The notes: a model not told the origin generated them from the letters alone. Positions 1 to 9,753 are shown, counted from the first letter of the stretch. The stretch is DNA of 64,000 bases from Novosphingobium sp. Leaf2 (GCF_001421325.1 NZ_LMJY01000019.1:155580-219579), one strand, 5' to 3'. A program made the numbers and translations.

Positions 1-1198
1 GCAGCGGTCCGTCCTTTACGGTGATGCCGGTGGCCTTGCCGACCGAGGCGGACAGCGCCTTGTCGATCAGCGCCGGATCGAGGCGGGCGGCGTCCGGCAC
101 GCCTTGCAGACGCATCCGTTCGGGCACGTCAGTGCCGCCATGATCGGCGGTCAGCACCACCACGTAATCGATCCCGCGCGCGTCCAGCGCGGTCAGCAGG
201 GTGCCGATGGTCTGGTCCAGCTCGTTCATCTGGATGCACATTTCCACGCCTTCCATGCCATAGGCGTGGCCGACCTTGTCGGTAGCGGAATAGCTGACCG
301 ACAGCACGTCGGGCGCAGGGCCCCGGCCCAGCGGCATTTCATCGAGCAGGCGGATCGCCATCTCGGTGGTGGCGGCATCCACGCGCGGGCTGTTGACGAA
401 GCCCTTGTAATCGCCGCCGGTGAGCGGAAAGCGGTACGTGCCGATGGAGAAATTGCCCAGCGGGGTGGCATGGTCCACCGCGCCGCACCAGTCCGGCACC
501 GGCAGCGGGCCCATCCCGGCGTCCACCCGCGATGCCAAAGCGGCATTCTCGGCGATGGCGGCGGGGGACAGCTTGCGATCCGCGAACGTGGCAAAACCCT
601 TGCCCTTCACCCAGTACGCGGCATCGGCGGTGTGTCCGCTCATCATCACCACCGCGCGGTCCTTGGCAGACACCGCGACGTTCAGGCTGGCGGGGTTCTT
701 GCGCTTGAGCAGATCGCCCAGCGTCGGCGCCTTCAGATGCGCGGTGGCGACGACCGAATCCTCGGAATTGCTGGCGGGGTTTGTCTCGTCCTCCACGCAA
801 TACACCTGCTTGTCGGCGCGGGCGATGCCCGGCACGAACCAGTTGTTCGCGATGATGCCGGTGCGGTTGGGGTGAACGCCGGTGAGCAGCGTGGAATGGC
901 CGGGGCACGTTTCGGTCGCCGCGTGGGACTGGAAGCCGGACGGGAACACCGCGCCTTGCAGCAGCCGCGCCAGACCTTTGGAATAATGCTGACGGTACTG
1001 GGAGAACAGGTCCGCCGAATACTGGTCCACCGAAATGGCCACGATCAGCTTGGGCGGGGTGGCCGGGGCCGGCGTCGCAGGGGCGGGCTGCGCCGCTTGC
1101 GGAGCGACGGGCGCGGCCGGAGCGGCGGTTTGCGCCATTGCGGGCACTGAGGCGCCCAGCACGAGAGCAACGGCGAGCGACGAGAACGAAAGGCGCAT
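1..1198 (-). CDS. PhoK-like alkaline phosphatase (partial)
   Basis: The reading frame starts at an ATG whose complement ends at 1198 and runs off the left edge, so only the first 399 codons are visible. Residues 1-22 form a signal peptide (MRLSFSSLAV...VPAMA), followed by an Ala/Pro linker to about residue 49. The alkaline phosphatase fold then begins: metal-ligand motif SVDQYSAD (Asp58), catalytic threonine in ATETCPGHST (Thr97), and a later metal-binding TADHGG. These match the nucleotide pyrophosphatase/PhoK family of periplasmic phosphomonoesterases from sphingomonads, which are about 560 residues long. It is divergent from the DsbD-like gene with about 100 bases between. The family call is firm; the exact substrate is not. 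Confidence 0.85.
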   Translation of the reverse strand, partial: MRLSFSSLAVALVLGASVPAMAQTAAPAAPVAPQAAQPAPATPAPATPPKLIVAISVDQYSADLFSQYRQHYSKGLARLLQGAVFPSGFQSHAATETCPGHSTLLTGVHPNRTGIIANNWFVPGIARADKQVYCVEDETNPASNSEDSVVATAHLKAPTLGDLLKRKNPASLNVAVSAKDRAVVMMSGHTADAAYWVKGKGFATFADRKLSPAAIAENAALASRVDAGMGPLPVPDWCGAVDHATPLGNFSIGTYRFPLTGGDYKGFVNSPRVDAATTEMAIRLLDEMPLGRGPAPDVLSVSYSATDKVGHAYGMEGVEMCIQMNELDQTIGTLLTALDARGIDYVVVLTADHGGTDVPERMRLQGVPDAARLDPALIDKALSASVGKATGITVKDGPL

Positions 1199-1296
1199 CG
1201 AGGGAAGGTTCCTTGAAAAGTCGGCGCGTAGCGGGCAGATGCCCTGATGACCGGATCGTCGCCGCACTGCAAGGCGGTCCAAACCCACGGAGCATC

Positions 1297-3342
1297 ATGG
1301 ATACGCGCCGCTATCGCCTGCTCGTGACAATCTTGTGTCACCTGCTGGCCTGCCTGTTCGCCGCCGCTCCGGCCCACGCCGCCCCGGGGCCCGGCGCGCC
1401 GACTCACATTTCAGCCGAACTCGTCGCCGGGCCGGTGCGCGATGGACAAGCCACGCTGGCGATCCGGATGACGCCGCAGCCCGGCTGGCATGGCTATTGG
1501 CTGAATCCGGGCGATGCGGGGCTGGGCATGCAGCTGGCGTGGGACGTGCCCCCGGGCGTGAGCGTGGGCACCCCGCGTTACCCGGTGCCGCGCACGCTGG
1601 TGGTGCAGGGCCTGATGAACCACGTATACGAAAGAGAATACGCGGTGCTGGTGCCGGTCACCCTGGGCAAGGCCACGGGCCGCGTACCGGTGCGGGTCAA
1701 GGCGAACTGGCTGGCCTGCACCGAGCAGCTATGCGTGCCCGAACGCGCCGAACTGGCGACCGAGATAGTGCCCGGCGCCCAGCACGACGCCCGCTTCGAT
1801 AGCTGGACGCAGGCCCTGCCTGCCCCGCTCGATGCGCCCGCCACGTTCACGCTGGACGCGCGCGCCCTGCGCATCGCGGTGCCGCTGCCCGCGTCCGTGC
1901 CGCTGCAGGGCCCTCACCTGTTCGTCCAGCAGGACAAGCTGGTGGACTATGCGGCAGCGCAAACCTTCAGCCGCAAGGGCGATACGCTGCTGATCTCGAT
2001 CCCTCGCGCGCGCTTTGCGGGCCAGGATGCGCAAGCGGTGCAGGCGGTGCTGCGGCTCGATGCGGCCGGCAACGGCATCGCGTTTTCCGCACGTCCCGGC
2101 GCCGTGCCCACCGGCGGCGTACCGGTGGCCGGTACGGGCGCGGCGCAAACGGACGGATCGGCATTGCCCGCGCTGCCATGGCTGCTGCTCGCCGCATTGG
2201 CTGGCGGTCTGCTGCTCAACATCATGCCGTGCGTGTTCCCGATCCTGTCGCTCAAGGCGCTGAGCCTCGCGCGCGCCGGGGAGAGCCAGCGCCACGCGCG
2301 GGTTGAGGGCCTTGCCTATGCCGCGGGCGTGATCGTCGCCTGCCTGGCGCTGGGGGCGATCCTGCTGGTGCTGCGCGCCGGCGGCGAGCAGGTGGGCTGG
2401 GCGTTCCAGTTGCAAGAACCTGCCGTCGTGGTGGCGCTGTTCGCGCTGGCCGTAGCGATCACCGCCAACCTGGTCGGCCTGTTTGAATTCGCCGTGCCCG
2501 GCTTTGCCTCATCCGGCTCGCCGCAAGGGGCCTTCGCCACCGGCTTGCTCGCCGCCTTCGTTGCCACCCCGTGCACCGGCCCGTTCATGGCCAGCGCGAT
2601 GGGCGCGGCGCTGCTGCTGCCGGTGGCGCCCGCGCTGGCACTGTTCGCCACGCTGGGCCTTGGCATCGCCCTCCCGTTCCTGGCCGTGGCCTTCATTCCC
2701 GCGCTGCGGGCAAGGCTGCCCCGGCCGGGCAAGTGGATGGAGACGTTCCGGCACATCATGGCCGTGCCGATGGGCCTAACGGCGGCGGCGCTGGGCTGGC
2801 TGGTGTGGCGCGTGGGCGGTACCGGCTCGCTGGCCTATGTGCTGGCGCTGGCCGTCCTGCTGCTGGCGCTGCTCGCCTTGGCGGGACGCGCGCAGCGGCG
2901 CGGCAAACCAGCACTGGTGCCCGCGCTGGCAGTCGTGGCCGTGCTGGCACTGGGCGTGCTGACGATGCCGAAACCGGCCCCGCAGACGCAGGCGGAAAGC
3001 TCGATCCTTAACGCCGTGCCGTTCTCCGCGCAGGCACTGGCCGACGCTCGTGCCGGGGGCAAACCAGTGTTCGTGTGGATGACGGCGGACTGGTGCCTGA
3101 CCTGCAAGGTCAACGAAAACGTCGCGATCGAGCGCGAGGACACCCGCGCCGCTTTCGCGAAGGCCGGCGTGGTCGTGCTGCGCGGCGACTGGACCCGGCG
3201 CGACCCCGAAATCACCCGCTACCTGACGCAACAAGGCGCGGCCGGGGTACCGCTGTACATGTGGTACGGCCGCGATGGTCAGCCGCAGCAACTGCCGCAA
3301 GTGCTGACGCCGGCCTTACTTGCGCAAAAGGCCGGGGCCTAG
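1297..3342 (+). CDS. dsbD: DsbD-family protein-disulfide reductase
   Basis: Inner-membrane protein that passes electrons from cytoplasmic thioredoxin to periplasmic disulfide proteins. The ATG at 1297 is preferred over the longer upstream frame because it begins a clear signal peptide (residues 1-28) and has GGAG just before it. Length is 681 residues. Domains: N-terminal periplasmic immunoglobulin-like region (about 35-200), multi-helix beta domain with the expected redox cysteines in NIMPCVFP (Cys312) and VATPCTGPF (Cys426), and a C-terminal thioredoxin fold with WCLTCK (Cys600, Cys603). All redox cysteines needed in the beta and gamma domains are therefore present. The large N-terminal region resembles ScsB-type members more than classical DsbD, so the symbol is approximate. 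Confidence 0.88.
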   Translation: MDTRRYRLLVTILCHLLACLFAAAPAHAAPGPGAPTHISAELVAGPVRDGQATLAIRMTPQPGWHGYWLNPGDAGLGMQLAWDVPPGVSVGTPRYPVPRTLVVQGLMNHVYEREYAVLVPVTLGKATGRVPVRVKANWLACTEQLCVPERAELATEIVPGAQHDARFDSWTQALPAPLDAPATFTLDARALRIAVPLPASVPLQGPHLFVQQDKLVDYAAAQTFSRKGDTLLISIPRARFAGQDAQAVQAVLRLDAAGNGIAFSARPGAVPTGGVPVAGTGAAQTDGSALPALPWLLLAALAGGLLLNIMPCVFPILSLKALSLARAGESQRHARVEGLAYAAGVIVACLALGAILLVLRAGGEQVGWAFQLQEPAVVVALFALAVAITANLVGLFEFAVPGFASSGSPQGAFATGLLAAFVATPCTGPFMASAMGAALLLPVAPALALFATLGLGIALPFLAVAFIPALRARLPRPGKWMETFRHIMAVPMGLTAAALGWLVWRVGGTGSLAYVLALAVLLLALLALAGRAQRRGKPALVPALAVVAVLALGVLTMPKPAPQTQAESSILNAVPFSAQALADARAGGKPVFVWMTADWCLTCKVNENVAIEREDTRAAFAKAGVVVLRGDWTRRDPEITRYLTQQGAAGVPLYMWYGRDGQPQQLPQVLTPALLAQKAGA

Positions 3343-3347
3343 AAACA

Positions 3348-3392
3348 GCACAAGGCTGCGGAACGGGAACAGCCCGATCCGCAGCCTTGTGC
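3348..3392. terminator. Bidirectional hairpin terminator candidate
   Basis: A perfect 15-base inverted repeat (3348-3362 GCACAAGGCTGCGGA pairs with 3378-3392) starts six bases after the dsbD stop. The 15-base loop can form a smaller CGGG/CCCG hairpin. It lies between two convergent genes. T-runs are short on both sides, so it is a strong stem but not a textbook intrinsic terminator. Confidence 0.7.
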
Positions 3393-3411
3393 ATTATCGT
3401 TCGCGGTAACT

Positions 3412-3627
3412 TCAGCCGTGCTTTTTCGCGGCAGCCTGCTTGGCCTTCTTCGCATAGTGGTGATGGGCTACCGCACAGCCGGCAGCCGCACCCATCACGG
3501 CATGGCCCTTGCCGACCATGTGACCGCCTACAGCACCGACGGCGGCGCCACGGATGCAACCCTTGGCCATCACCGGCTGCGCGGCCACCATCATCAGCGG
3601 CAGGGCGATCAGGGAAACGTACTTCAT
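3412..3627 (-). CDS. Small exported glycine-rich protein
   Basis: A 71-residue protein that begins MKYVSLIALPLMMVAAQPVMA, a typical signal peptide. The mature part is short, rich in Gly and Ala (GAAVGAVGGHMVGKGHAVMGAAAG, a glycine-zipper-like stretch) and ends in a Lys/His-rich tail (HHHYAKKAKQ). The start at 3627 is chosen over one 18 bases upstream because AAGGA sits at ideal spacing before it. It is convergent with dsbD. Glycine-zipper motifs are found in envelope and outer-membrane-associated proteins, but no function can be assigned. Confidence 0.7.
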   Translation of the reverse strand: MKYVSLIALPLMMVAAQPVMAKGCIRGAAVGAVGGHMVGKGHAVMGAAAGCAVAHHHYAKKAKQAAAKKHG

Positions 3628-3771
3628 GGCAGCATCCTTCAGCATAAGGTTGATGCCCTGAAAACGGCCATTGCCGGGGGATGTTTCATTAACTTTCCGT
3701 CATGTTCATGGCGGCCTTGGGCGTGGCACCGCCGCCACGACGTTGTTGATCCGGACTGGCCGGGACGGTGG

Positions 3772-4686
3772 TCAATCAGGCTCGTCCTGCGTAGCGAAGG
3801 CTCTGATTTTCTCAACCAGCCAGCGTACGCCCGGATCCGACATCCGGGTGGGGTGATACTGCACCACTTGCTGAAGCGGGGCGAGATTGGCAGGCACCAC
3901 AGCATACCGAATATCGAACTGCTTCGTCATGAGCCTGGCCAGCTTGGCGTGCATCAGCACCAGCCGCTGCGTGCCGATCAAAAGCCAGGGCAGGACCGTG
4001 AACGAGGATGCGACCACTTCGACGCGGCGTTCGTACCCCAATTGCGCCAATTGCCGGTCGCCGACCGTGGCAGATCGATGATTGCCCACCGCGACGGCAA
4101 CGTGCCCGTACCGAAAAATCGCGTCGATCGTCACGCCCTCAGCGAAAATCTCGTGATCCTTGGCGCCCACCAGGACGTACGTTTCCTCGTAGAGCGGCTC
4201 GGTCGGCACGTTTGCCAGCGCGTACTCGCTGGGGCTGATCAACAGGTCGATCTGACCCCGGCGCAATTGTTCGGTGGCATGTTCATCGGCCAGGATGAAC
4301 TGGAAGCGCAGGCCCGGTGCCGTTGATGCAAGCTGTCGCGAAAGCGGCGCCAGGATAGCGGCCACCACGTAATCCGAAGCCACGATCCGAAATTCCCGGT
4401 CCGCGTGCTCAGGCACGAATTGCACCGATGACGTCAGCGCGGATTCGGCGCTGCGCAAGCAGGCCTGCACTTGCGGCAAAAGGATTTCCGCGAACGGGGT
4501 GGGAAACATTTGCCGCCCGTGCATCACCAGCAGTTCGTCGCGAAAGTATGCGCGTAATCTGCCAAGGGCCGCACTCGCTGCCGGTTGACTGACACCCAGA
4601 ATTTCGCCCGCACGCGCGGTATTGCGGGTTTCCATCAGCGCTTCGAACGCGACGAAAAGGTTCAAATCCATGCCCTTGAACCGCAC
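3772..4686 (-). CDS. LysR-family transcriptional regulator
   Basis: A 304-residue regulator with an N-terminal winged helix-turn-helix (residues about 6-65: ARAGEILGVSQPAASAALGRLR) and a C-terminal periplasmic-binding-protein-like effector domain. The opening MRFKGMDLNLFVAFEAL resembles the NodD/NahR/PbgR branch, many of whose members sense aromatic compounds. The start is GTG at 4686 with AAGGGA eight bases upstream. It is transcribed away from the TonB receptor and catabolic genes, the standard arrangement for a LysR regulator controlling its divergent neighbour. The ligand cannot be told from sequence. Confidence 0.9.
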   Translation of the reverse strand: MRFKGMDLNLFVAFEALMETRNTARAGEILGVSQPAASAALGRLRAYFRDELLVMHGRQMFPTPFAEILLPQVQACLRSAESALTSSVQFVPEHADREFRIVASDYVVAAILAPLSRQLASTAPGLRFQFILADEHATEQLRRGQIDLLISPSEYALANVPTEPLYEETYVLVGAKDHEIFAEGVTIDAIFRYGHVAVAVGNHRSATVGDRQLAQLGYERRVEVVASSFTVLPWLLIGTQRLVLMHAKLARLMTKQFDIRYAVVPANLAPLQQVVQYHPTRMSDPGVRWLVEKIRAFATQDEPD

Positions 4687-4712
4687 CGCTCGTTTCCCTT
4701 CAACTTGTTTTC

Positions 4713-4727
4713 GTTATCGCTATCAAC
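4713..4727. promoter_or_regulatory. Possible LysR box
   Basis: GTTATCGCTATCAAC lies in the 130-base divergent gap between the LysR gene and the TonB receptor. It has the T-N11-A form with GTT/AAC ends expected of a LysR recognition site. The match is short and could be chance. Confidence 0.3.
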
Positions 4728-4819
4728 TCGATCAATCAATTTCACAAGGAGATAGAAGCGCAGTAGATGTTCACTGGTAAGGTCACTTGTAAAAAGACGT
4801 GCCAATGGGGAGTATGCCG

Positions 4820-7186
4820 GTGAACAGATATGCCGCAACCATTCTGCTGAGCGCAACGATGCTCAGTTCGCCTGCCGTGCGGGCACAGACCGCCGAAACA
4901 CGCAGCGCCGAAGCGGACGCCTCGACCGTTGGCGATATCGTGGTGACCGCGCAGCGCCGCAGCGAAAGCCTGCAGCGCGTTCCGGTCAGCGTCACCGCGC
5001 TAAGCAACGAAGTCCTGAAATCACAGAACCTCAATGACCTGACCCAAGTCTCGCGCGCCGCGCCGTCGCTTCAGGTCGGTACGGACAATTCTTTCGTCGT
5101 TCGCGGTGTCGGCACGCTGGCCTTTGCCGGCACGATCGACAGCAGCGTCGCTCTCGCGATCGACGACGTCAACCTCGGGCGGCCGCTGCTTAACAGCCCG
5201 ATGTTGAACGACATCGCCCAGGTGGAAGTACTCAACGGGCCCCAGGGCCTGCTGTTCGGAAAGAACGCTTCCGCCGGCCTGCTCAACATCAAGACGGCGC
5301 GCCCGAAACTGGGCGAATACTCCAGCTCCACCAATGTCGAGCTGGCCATGCGCTCCACCCCTGGCGCGGATCGTGATGCGCCGGGCATCATCCTGCGGGA
5401 AACGCTCAACATTCCCGTGTCGGAAAATTCCGCGCTACGTTTGAGCGGCCTGTATTCCTATCAGGAGCCGGGTACGACATACGTCGGTACGCCCAACCCT
5501 GGCACGCGGCATGACATCAACGCGCGCAGCTATTCGGTGAAAGCCAAGTATCTGGCGCAGTTGTCAGACCAGCTGTCGTTCTATGTGATCGGCGACTATA
5601 ACGAAAACCACGGCATCGCCGGCATTTTCGACAACACCTATCGCTCCGTCGATGCTACCAGCATCAACTTGCGACCGCTTGCCGCAGACGGAATCACGGC
5701 AGGTGCTGACAACCTGCTCTTCGGCGGCGATGCTGACCAGTATCGCGATATCAAAACCGGTGGCGCACAAGCACAAGTAACGTACGAACTTGGTTCGGGT
5801 GTGGAAATAAGCAACCTGTTCGCATGGCGTTTCTACACCCAAGACCAAGCGGTTGACGGCGATTACCTTTCCGCCAATGGACTGAACATCAATTCGAGCA
5901 ACGGTCGGTACGACCAGTATTCCAACGAACTGCGCGTGGCACTGCCGGCGGGCAATCGCCTGAGCGGCCAGGTCGGGCTGTACTGGTTCAAGTCCAAGCT
6001 CGATACCGCGCGCCAGCTTGCCGGAAACAGCTACACGCCAGCCTCCGTCCTTGCCGGCAATCCCTTCTGCGTCGGCGCTGTCATCGCCGCCAGCTGTGCC
6101 CGCAGGAACTTGGCTCAGGTGGGCAGTGACCGCGATTACGTGCTCGACACCGAGAGCTACGCCGCGTTTGGTCAGCTTACGTATGACTTGACCGACGCGT
6201 TGAAGCTGATCGCTGGCGGCCGTGTGACCCATGACAAGATCGACCTCGATCTGACCCAGAACCAACTCAATTATTTCCAGACGCTGAGCGGGCCGCGCGG
6301 AAGTTTCGAGTCGAACTACAAGAACACGGATTTCAGCTGGAAGATCGGGGCACAATACCAGGCCACGCCGACGCTCATGCTTTATGCCTTCTACGGGCGC
6401 GGATACAAGGGTCCCGGCTTCAACGACAGCTTCCCCACCGCAAATGCGGACGTCGTCGTGCGCGAGGAAACGTCTTTGACGGGTGAAGCCGGCATCAAGT
6501 CGTCGTTCTTCGATCACCGCCTGACCTTCAACGTGTCAGCATTCCACACCAATTTCAGCAACTTCCAGGTACAGTCCTTCGATCCTGGCCTGGCCACCTT
6601 CGTGGTTCAGAATGCCGCCAAGGTCATTTCCAAGGGCATCGAAGCGTCAGTCATCGTCGCTCCGTTCCAGGGCCTGACCATAAACGGCTCGGCATCGATC
6701 CTTTCATCAAAGTTCGACAAGTTCACCGGCGCCCAGTGCTACCCCACCCAGACCACCTTCGGCTGTTCTGCAACCGTCAGCGTCTTCGATGCATCGGGCC
6801 TGACCCTTCCTGCCGCGCCCAAGTTCACCTCGTCCATGCAGGTCCAGTACGAAGTGCCTGAAGGCAGGGTGCGCCCCTTCATTCAGGGCAACTGGTATCA
6901 CCGCTCCTCGATCAACTACGTGGTGAATCGCGCGCCCGGCGCCGGACTTGGCGCAGTCGACATATTCGGCGCCAGCGTAGGCGCCAAGATCGGCGACCAG
7001 TTGCGGGTGTCCTTGTTCTGCAAAAACTGCACGAACAAGATCTATCCGACCGCGATCGGTATCGATTCCGGCGATTCCAATGCTCGCAACGCCCGGGGGC
7101 AACTCACGCCGAAGCTTTCGTACACCCAGCAATTCGGCCTGGATTCGGTGCGCGTGATCGGCGTGAATCTCGGGATGGACTTCTAA
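4820..7186 (+). CDS. TonB-dependent outer-membrane receptor
   Basis: A 788-residue receptor that would import a bulky substrate across the outer membrane using TonB energy. It has a signal peptide (NRYAATILLSATMLSSPAVRAQ), a TonB-box/plug region (GDIVVTAQRRSESLQRVPVSVTAL), plug motifs (FVVRGVGTL, QVEVLNGPQGLLFGKNASAG) and a beta-barrel ending in an aromatic residue (NLGMDF). I place the start at GTG 4820 because GGGGAG lies seven bases upstream; ATG 4814 and GTG 4799 are in-frame alternatives with poorer spacing. It is first in the likely catabolic operon, 26 bases before the glycosidase. The barrel carries a CKNC pair near the C terminus. It is of the sphingomonad type often linked to catabolic genes rather than a clear siderophore receptor. 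Confidence 0.92.
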   Translation: MNRYAATILLSATMLSSPAVRAQTAETRSAEADASTVGDIVVTAQRRSESLQRVPVSVTALSNEVLKSQNLNDLTQVSRAAPSLQVGTDNSFVVRGVGTLAFAGTIDSSVALAIDDVNLGRPLLNSPMLNDIAQVEVLNGPQGLLFGKNASAGLLNIKTARPKLGEYSSSTNVELAMRSTPGADRDAPGIILRETLNIPVSENSALRLSGLYSYQEPGTTYVGTPNPGTRHDINARSYSVKAKYLAQLSDQLSFYVIGDYNENHGIAGIFDNTYRSVDATSINLRPLAADGITAGADNLLFGGDADQYRDIKTGGAQAQVTYELGSGVEISNLFAWRFYTQDQAVDGDYLSANGLNINSSNGRYDQYSNELRVALPAGNRLSGQVGLYWFKSKLDTARQLAGNSYTPASVLAGNPFCVGAVIAASCARRNLAQVGSDRDYVLDTESYAAFGQLTYDLTDALKLIAGGRVTHDKIDLDLTQNQLNYFQTLSGPRGSFESNYKNTDFSWKIGAQYQATPTLMLYAFYGRGYKGPGFNDSFPTANADVVVREETSLTGEAGIKSSFFDHRLTFNVSAFHTNFSNFQVQSFDPGLATFVVQNAAKVISKGIEASVIVAPFQGLTINGSASILSSKFDKFTGAQCYPTQTTFGCSATVSVFDASGLTLPAAPKFTSSMQVQYEVPEGRVRPFIQGNWYHRSSINYVVNRAPGAGLGAVDIFGASVGAKIGDQLRVSLFCKNCTNKIYPTAIGIDSGDSNARNARGQLTPKLSYTQQFGLDSVRVIGVNLGMDF

Positions 7187-7212
7187 GCGCCTACTCGGAA
7201 AGGGCATTTCGC

Positions 7213-8547
7213 ATGTCGGCAGACACCCTTAGCAGGCGGGCCATTCTTCAAGGTTCCGCTTTGGCCGGCATGGCGGTTTCGGCGCCGGCAACGGCCAGAA
7301 AAATGGTGTCCGGCAAGCAAGGCGGCCGCTTCCCCGACGGATTTCTGTGGGGAGCGGCCACTGCGGCGCATCAGGTGGAAGGCAACAATACCACCAGCGA
7401 TTCCTGGACGATCGAGCACGTGCGCCCCACGTCGTTCGCCGAACCATCGGGTGATGCCTGCGACAGCTTTCATCGTTGGCCACTCGACCTCGACATCGTG
7501 CGCGACCTGCATCTCAATACGTATCGCTTCTCGATCGAGTGGGCACGCATAGAACCCGAGCAGGGGCAGTTCTCGCTGGCCCTGCTGGATCATTACAAGG
7601 CCATGATCGCTGGCTGCGCGCAGCGAGGGCTTCACGCGGTCGTAACGTTCAACCACTTCACCTGTCCGCGCTGGTTCGCGATGCTGGGCGGCTGGACCAA
7701 TCCCGATGCGCCCGTCCTGTTCGCGCGCTACTGCGATCGCGCAGCACGGCACTTGGCAGGCTCGATACACAGCGTCGTCACGCTTAACGAGCCCAACCTG
7801 ATGGCCCTGCTGCGCTTCAAGCTGCCGCCTCAGGCGTTTGCCCGCAACGATGCGATCATGGCGGCGGCAGCGCGGGCTTGCGGGTCCAGGGTCTTCGTTG
7901 GTCAGTTCATCGAGAACGAAGCCCAGTCGGCGGCGATGCAGCCGATCATGATCGAGGCCCACCGCCAGGCCCGCTCGGCGATAAAGGCGGTACGCTCGGA
8001 TCTGCCGGTCGGTTTCAGCCTGGCGATGGAAGATGATCAACCGATCGGCCCGGATAGCATAATCGGCAAAAAGCGGGCCAAGTGCTACGATGCCTGGCTG
8101 CGCGAAGCGCGCACCAACGATTTCATCGGCGTACAAAACTACGAACGCGCCCGGATAGACGCCACCGGGCAGATGAAGCCACCTGCGGACGCACCCTTGA
8201 GCACGCGGGGCACCGAAATCTATCCGGCGTCGCTGGCCGGCGCCGTTCGCTATGCGTGGGAAACCGCCCGCGTCCCGGTGCTGGTGACCGAACACGGCAT
8301 CGGCACCGCGCGGGACGAGCAGCGCGCCGCCTTCATTCCCGCCGCCTTGCGTCATCTCAAGACGGCAATGGACGAAGGTGTGCCGGTGCTGGGCTATATC
8401 CACTGGTCCCTGCTCGACAATTTCGAGTGGATTTTTGGCTACGAGCCGAAGTTCGGGATCGTGGCGGTGGACCGGACAACCTTTCGGCGTTCGCCCAAGC
8501 CATCGGCCAAGGTTCTGGCCGACATTGCCCGCGCAAATGGCTTCTAA
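7213..8547 (+). CDS. Glycoside hydrolase family 1 (beta-glucosidase-like)
   Basis: A 444-residue protein with a twin-arginine type leader (SRRAILQGSALAGMAVSAPATA) followed by a full family 1 (beta/alpha)8 barrel: FPDGFLWGAATAAHQVEG at the start, the acid/base motif TLNEPN (Glu193), the nucleophile motif VTEHG (Glu360) and WSLLDNFEW near the end. Both catalytic glutamates are present; the usual TENG reads TEHG. Family members release glucose, galactose or related sugars from beta-glycosides. Its position between a TonB receptor and ring-cleavage genes suggests it removes a sugar from an imported aryl glycoside in the periplasm. The substrate is an inference. Confidence 0.9.
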   Translation: MSADTLSRRAILQGSALAGMAVSAPATARKMVSGKQGGRFPDGFLWGAATAAHQVEGNNTTSDSWTIEHVRPTSFAEPSGDACDSFHRWPLDLDIVRDLHLNTYRFSIEWARIEPEQGQFSLALLDHYKAMIAGCAQRGLHAVVTFNHFTCPRWFAMLGGWTNPDAPVLFARYCDRAARHLAGSIHSVVTLNEPNLMALLRFKLPPQAFARNDAIMAAAARACGSRVFVGQFIENEAQSAAMQPIMIEAHRQARSAIKAVRSDLPVGFSLAMEDDQPIGPDSIIGKKRAKCYDAWLREARTNDFIGVQNYERARIDATGQMKPPADAPLSTRGTEIYPASLAGAVRYAWETARVPVLVTEHGIGTARDEQRAAFIPAALRHLKTAMDEGVPVLGYIHWSLLDNFEWIFGYEPKFGIVAVDRTTFRRSPKPSAKVLADIARANGF

Positions 8548-8637
8548 ACCCTCCCGCGACAGCGCGGCGGCAGGCTGCTTTCGGGGCCGATACCTGGCGT
8601 GCCGCGTATCGCCATTTGTTTACATGAGGACCGGCAC

Positions 8638-9753
8638 ATGAATGATCTCAAGATCCTTGTCATCGGCGCAGGGATTGGTGGTTTAGCGGCTGCGATTGCT
8701 TTGCGGCGGGCCGGCCATCAGGTGACGGTGATTGAACGCGACCCGACCTGGTCGGTCTACGGTGTCGGCATCATCCAGCAGTCGAATGTGATCCGGGCGA
8801 TGGATCAGTTGGGCATACTCGAGCAGTTCCTCGATGCGGCCTGCGGTTTCGATGCGGTCGAGATTTACATTCCGTCAGGCGCGAAGGTCGCGCGGGTGCC
8901 TTCGCCCAATCTGGTCCCGGGCAAGCCGGCCAACGTGGGCATCGGGCGCCGGGCTCTCCAAAAGGTGTTGGGCGACAGCGCGAAGGCGCTGGGCGCACAG
9001 ATCCGTCTTGGCCTCTCCGCCGCCGCCATCGCCGATGATGGCGAAGGTGTCACGGTGTCCTTGTCCGACGATAGCGAGGCGCGCTTCGATGTCGTCGTCG
9101 GCGCCGACGGTGTTTACTCGCAGACGCGTGAGGCGATTTTGCCTAATGCAGAAAAGCCCGCGTTTACCGGGCAGGGCGTTTGGCGCTATAACTTTCCGCG
9201 TCCCACCGATCTTGACGCTCTGCATGTCTATAACGGCGCGGTAGGTGTCGGCCTGGTACCCATGAGTGCCGATCAGATGTATCTGTTCGCAACCAGCCCG
9301 GAAGATGGCAATCCGTTCTACCCGCGCGCGGGGCTTGCAGCCGTGATGCGCGAGAAGCTGGCAGGCACAGCGCCCCAGATCCAGGCTTTGGCAGAACAGA
9401 TCACCGATGACGCCGGTGTCGTCTATCGCCCGCTGGAGGCGCTGATGGTGGAAGGACCTTGGCACAAGGGCCGCGTGGCGCTGCTGGGCGATGCGGTCCA
9501 CGCCACCACCCCACATCTGGGCCAGGGCGCGGGCATGGCGATCGAGGACGCCATCGTGCTGGCCGAAGAGATTGGCCGTCACGACACGCCGGAGGCTGCC
9601 TTCGTCGCGTATCACGACCGGCGCTACGCGCGCTGCCGCTACATCGTCGAGAAGTCACTGGAGATTTGTCACGGCCAGATCGGCCGAGGACCCCCGGTGG
9701 ATAACCATCAGGCGACGGGTGAGATGTTCGCGCTCGTCTCCCAGCCCATCTGA
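8638..9753 (+). CDS. FAD-dependent aromatic monooxygenase
   Basis: A 371-residue class A flavoprotein monooxygenase of the p-hydroxybenzoate hydroxylase fold. Motifs in order: GAGIGG for FAD binding (residues 10-15) with the following ERD, the DG motif in VVGADGVYSQTR, and the GD motif in ALLGDAVHATTPHLGQGAGMA. The ATG at 8638 has GAGGA seven bases upstream. Enzymes of this family use NAD(P)H and oxygen to hydroxylate a phenolic ring. It lies 25 bases before the extradiol dioxygenase, so it probably makes the catechol-like substrate of that enzyme. Confidence 0.9.
   Translation: MNDLKILVIGAGIGGLAAAIALRRAGHQVTVIERDPTWSVYGVGIIQQSNVIRAMDQLGILEQFLDAACGFDAVEIYIPSGAKVARVPSPNLVPGKPANVGIGRRALQKVLGDSAKALGAQIRLGLSAAAIADDGEGVTVSLSDDSEARFDVVVGADGVYSQTREAILPNAEKPAFTGQGVWRYNFPRPTDLDALHVYNGAVGVGLVPMSADQMYLFATSPEDGNPFYPRAGLAAVMREKLAGTAPQIQALAEQITDDAGVVYRPLEALMVEGPWHKGRVALLGDAVHATTPHLGQGAGMAIEDAIVLAEEIGRHDTPEAAFVAYHDRRYARCRYIVEKSLEICHGQIGRGPPVDNHQATGEMFALVSQPI

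Noticed and set aside
104..1150. Long plus-strand frame opposite the phosphatase gene
   Set aside because: It lies fully inside the PhoK-like gene on the other strand, is His/Arg/Gly-rich and has no recognisable motif; a GC-rich shadow frame.
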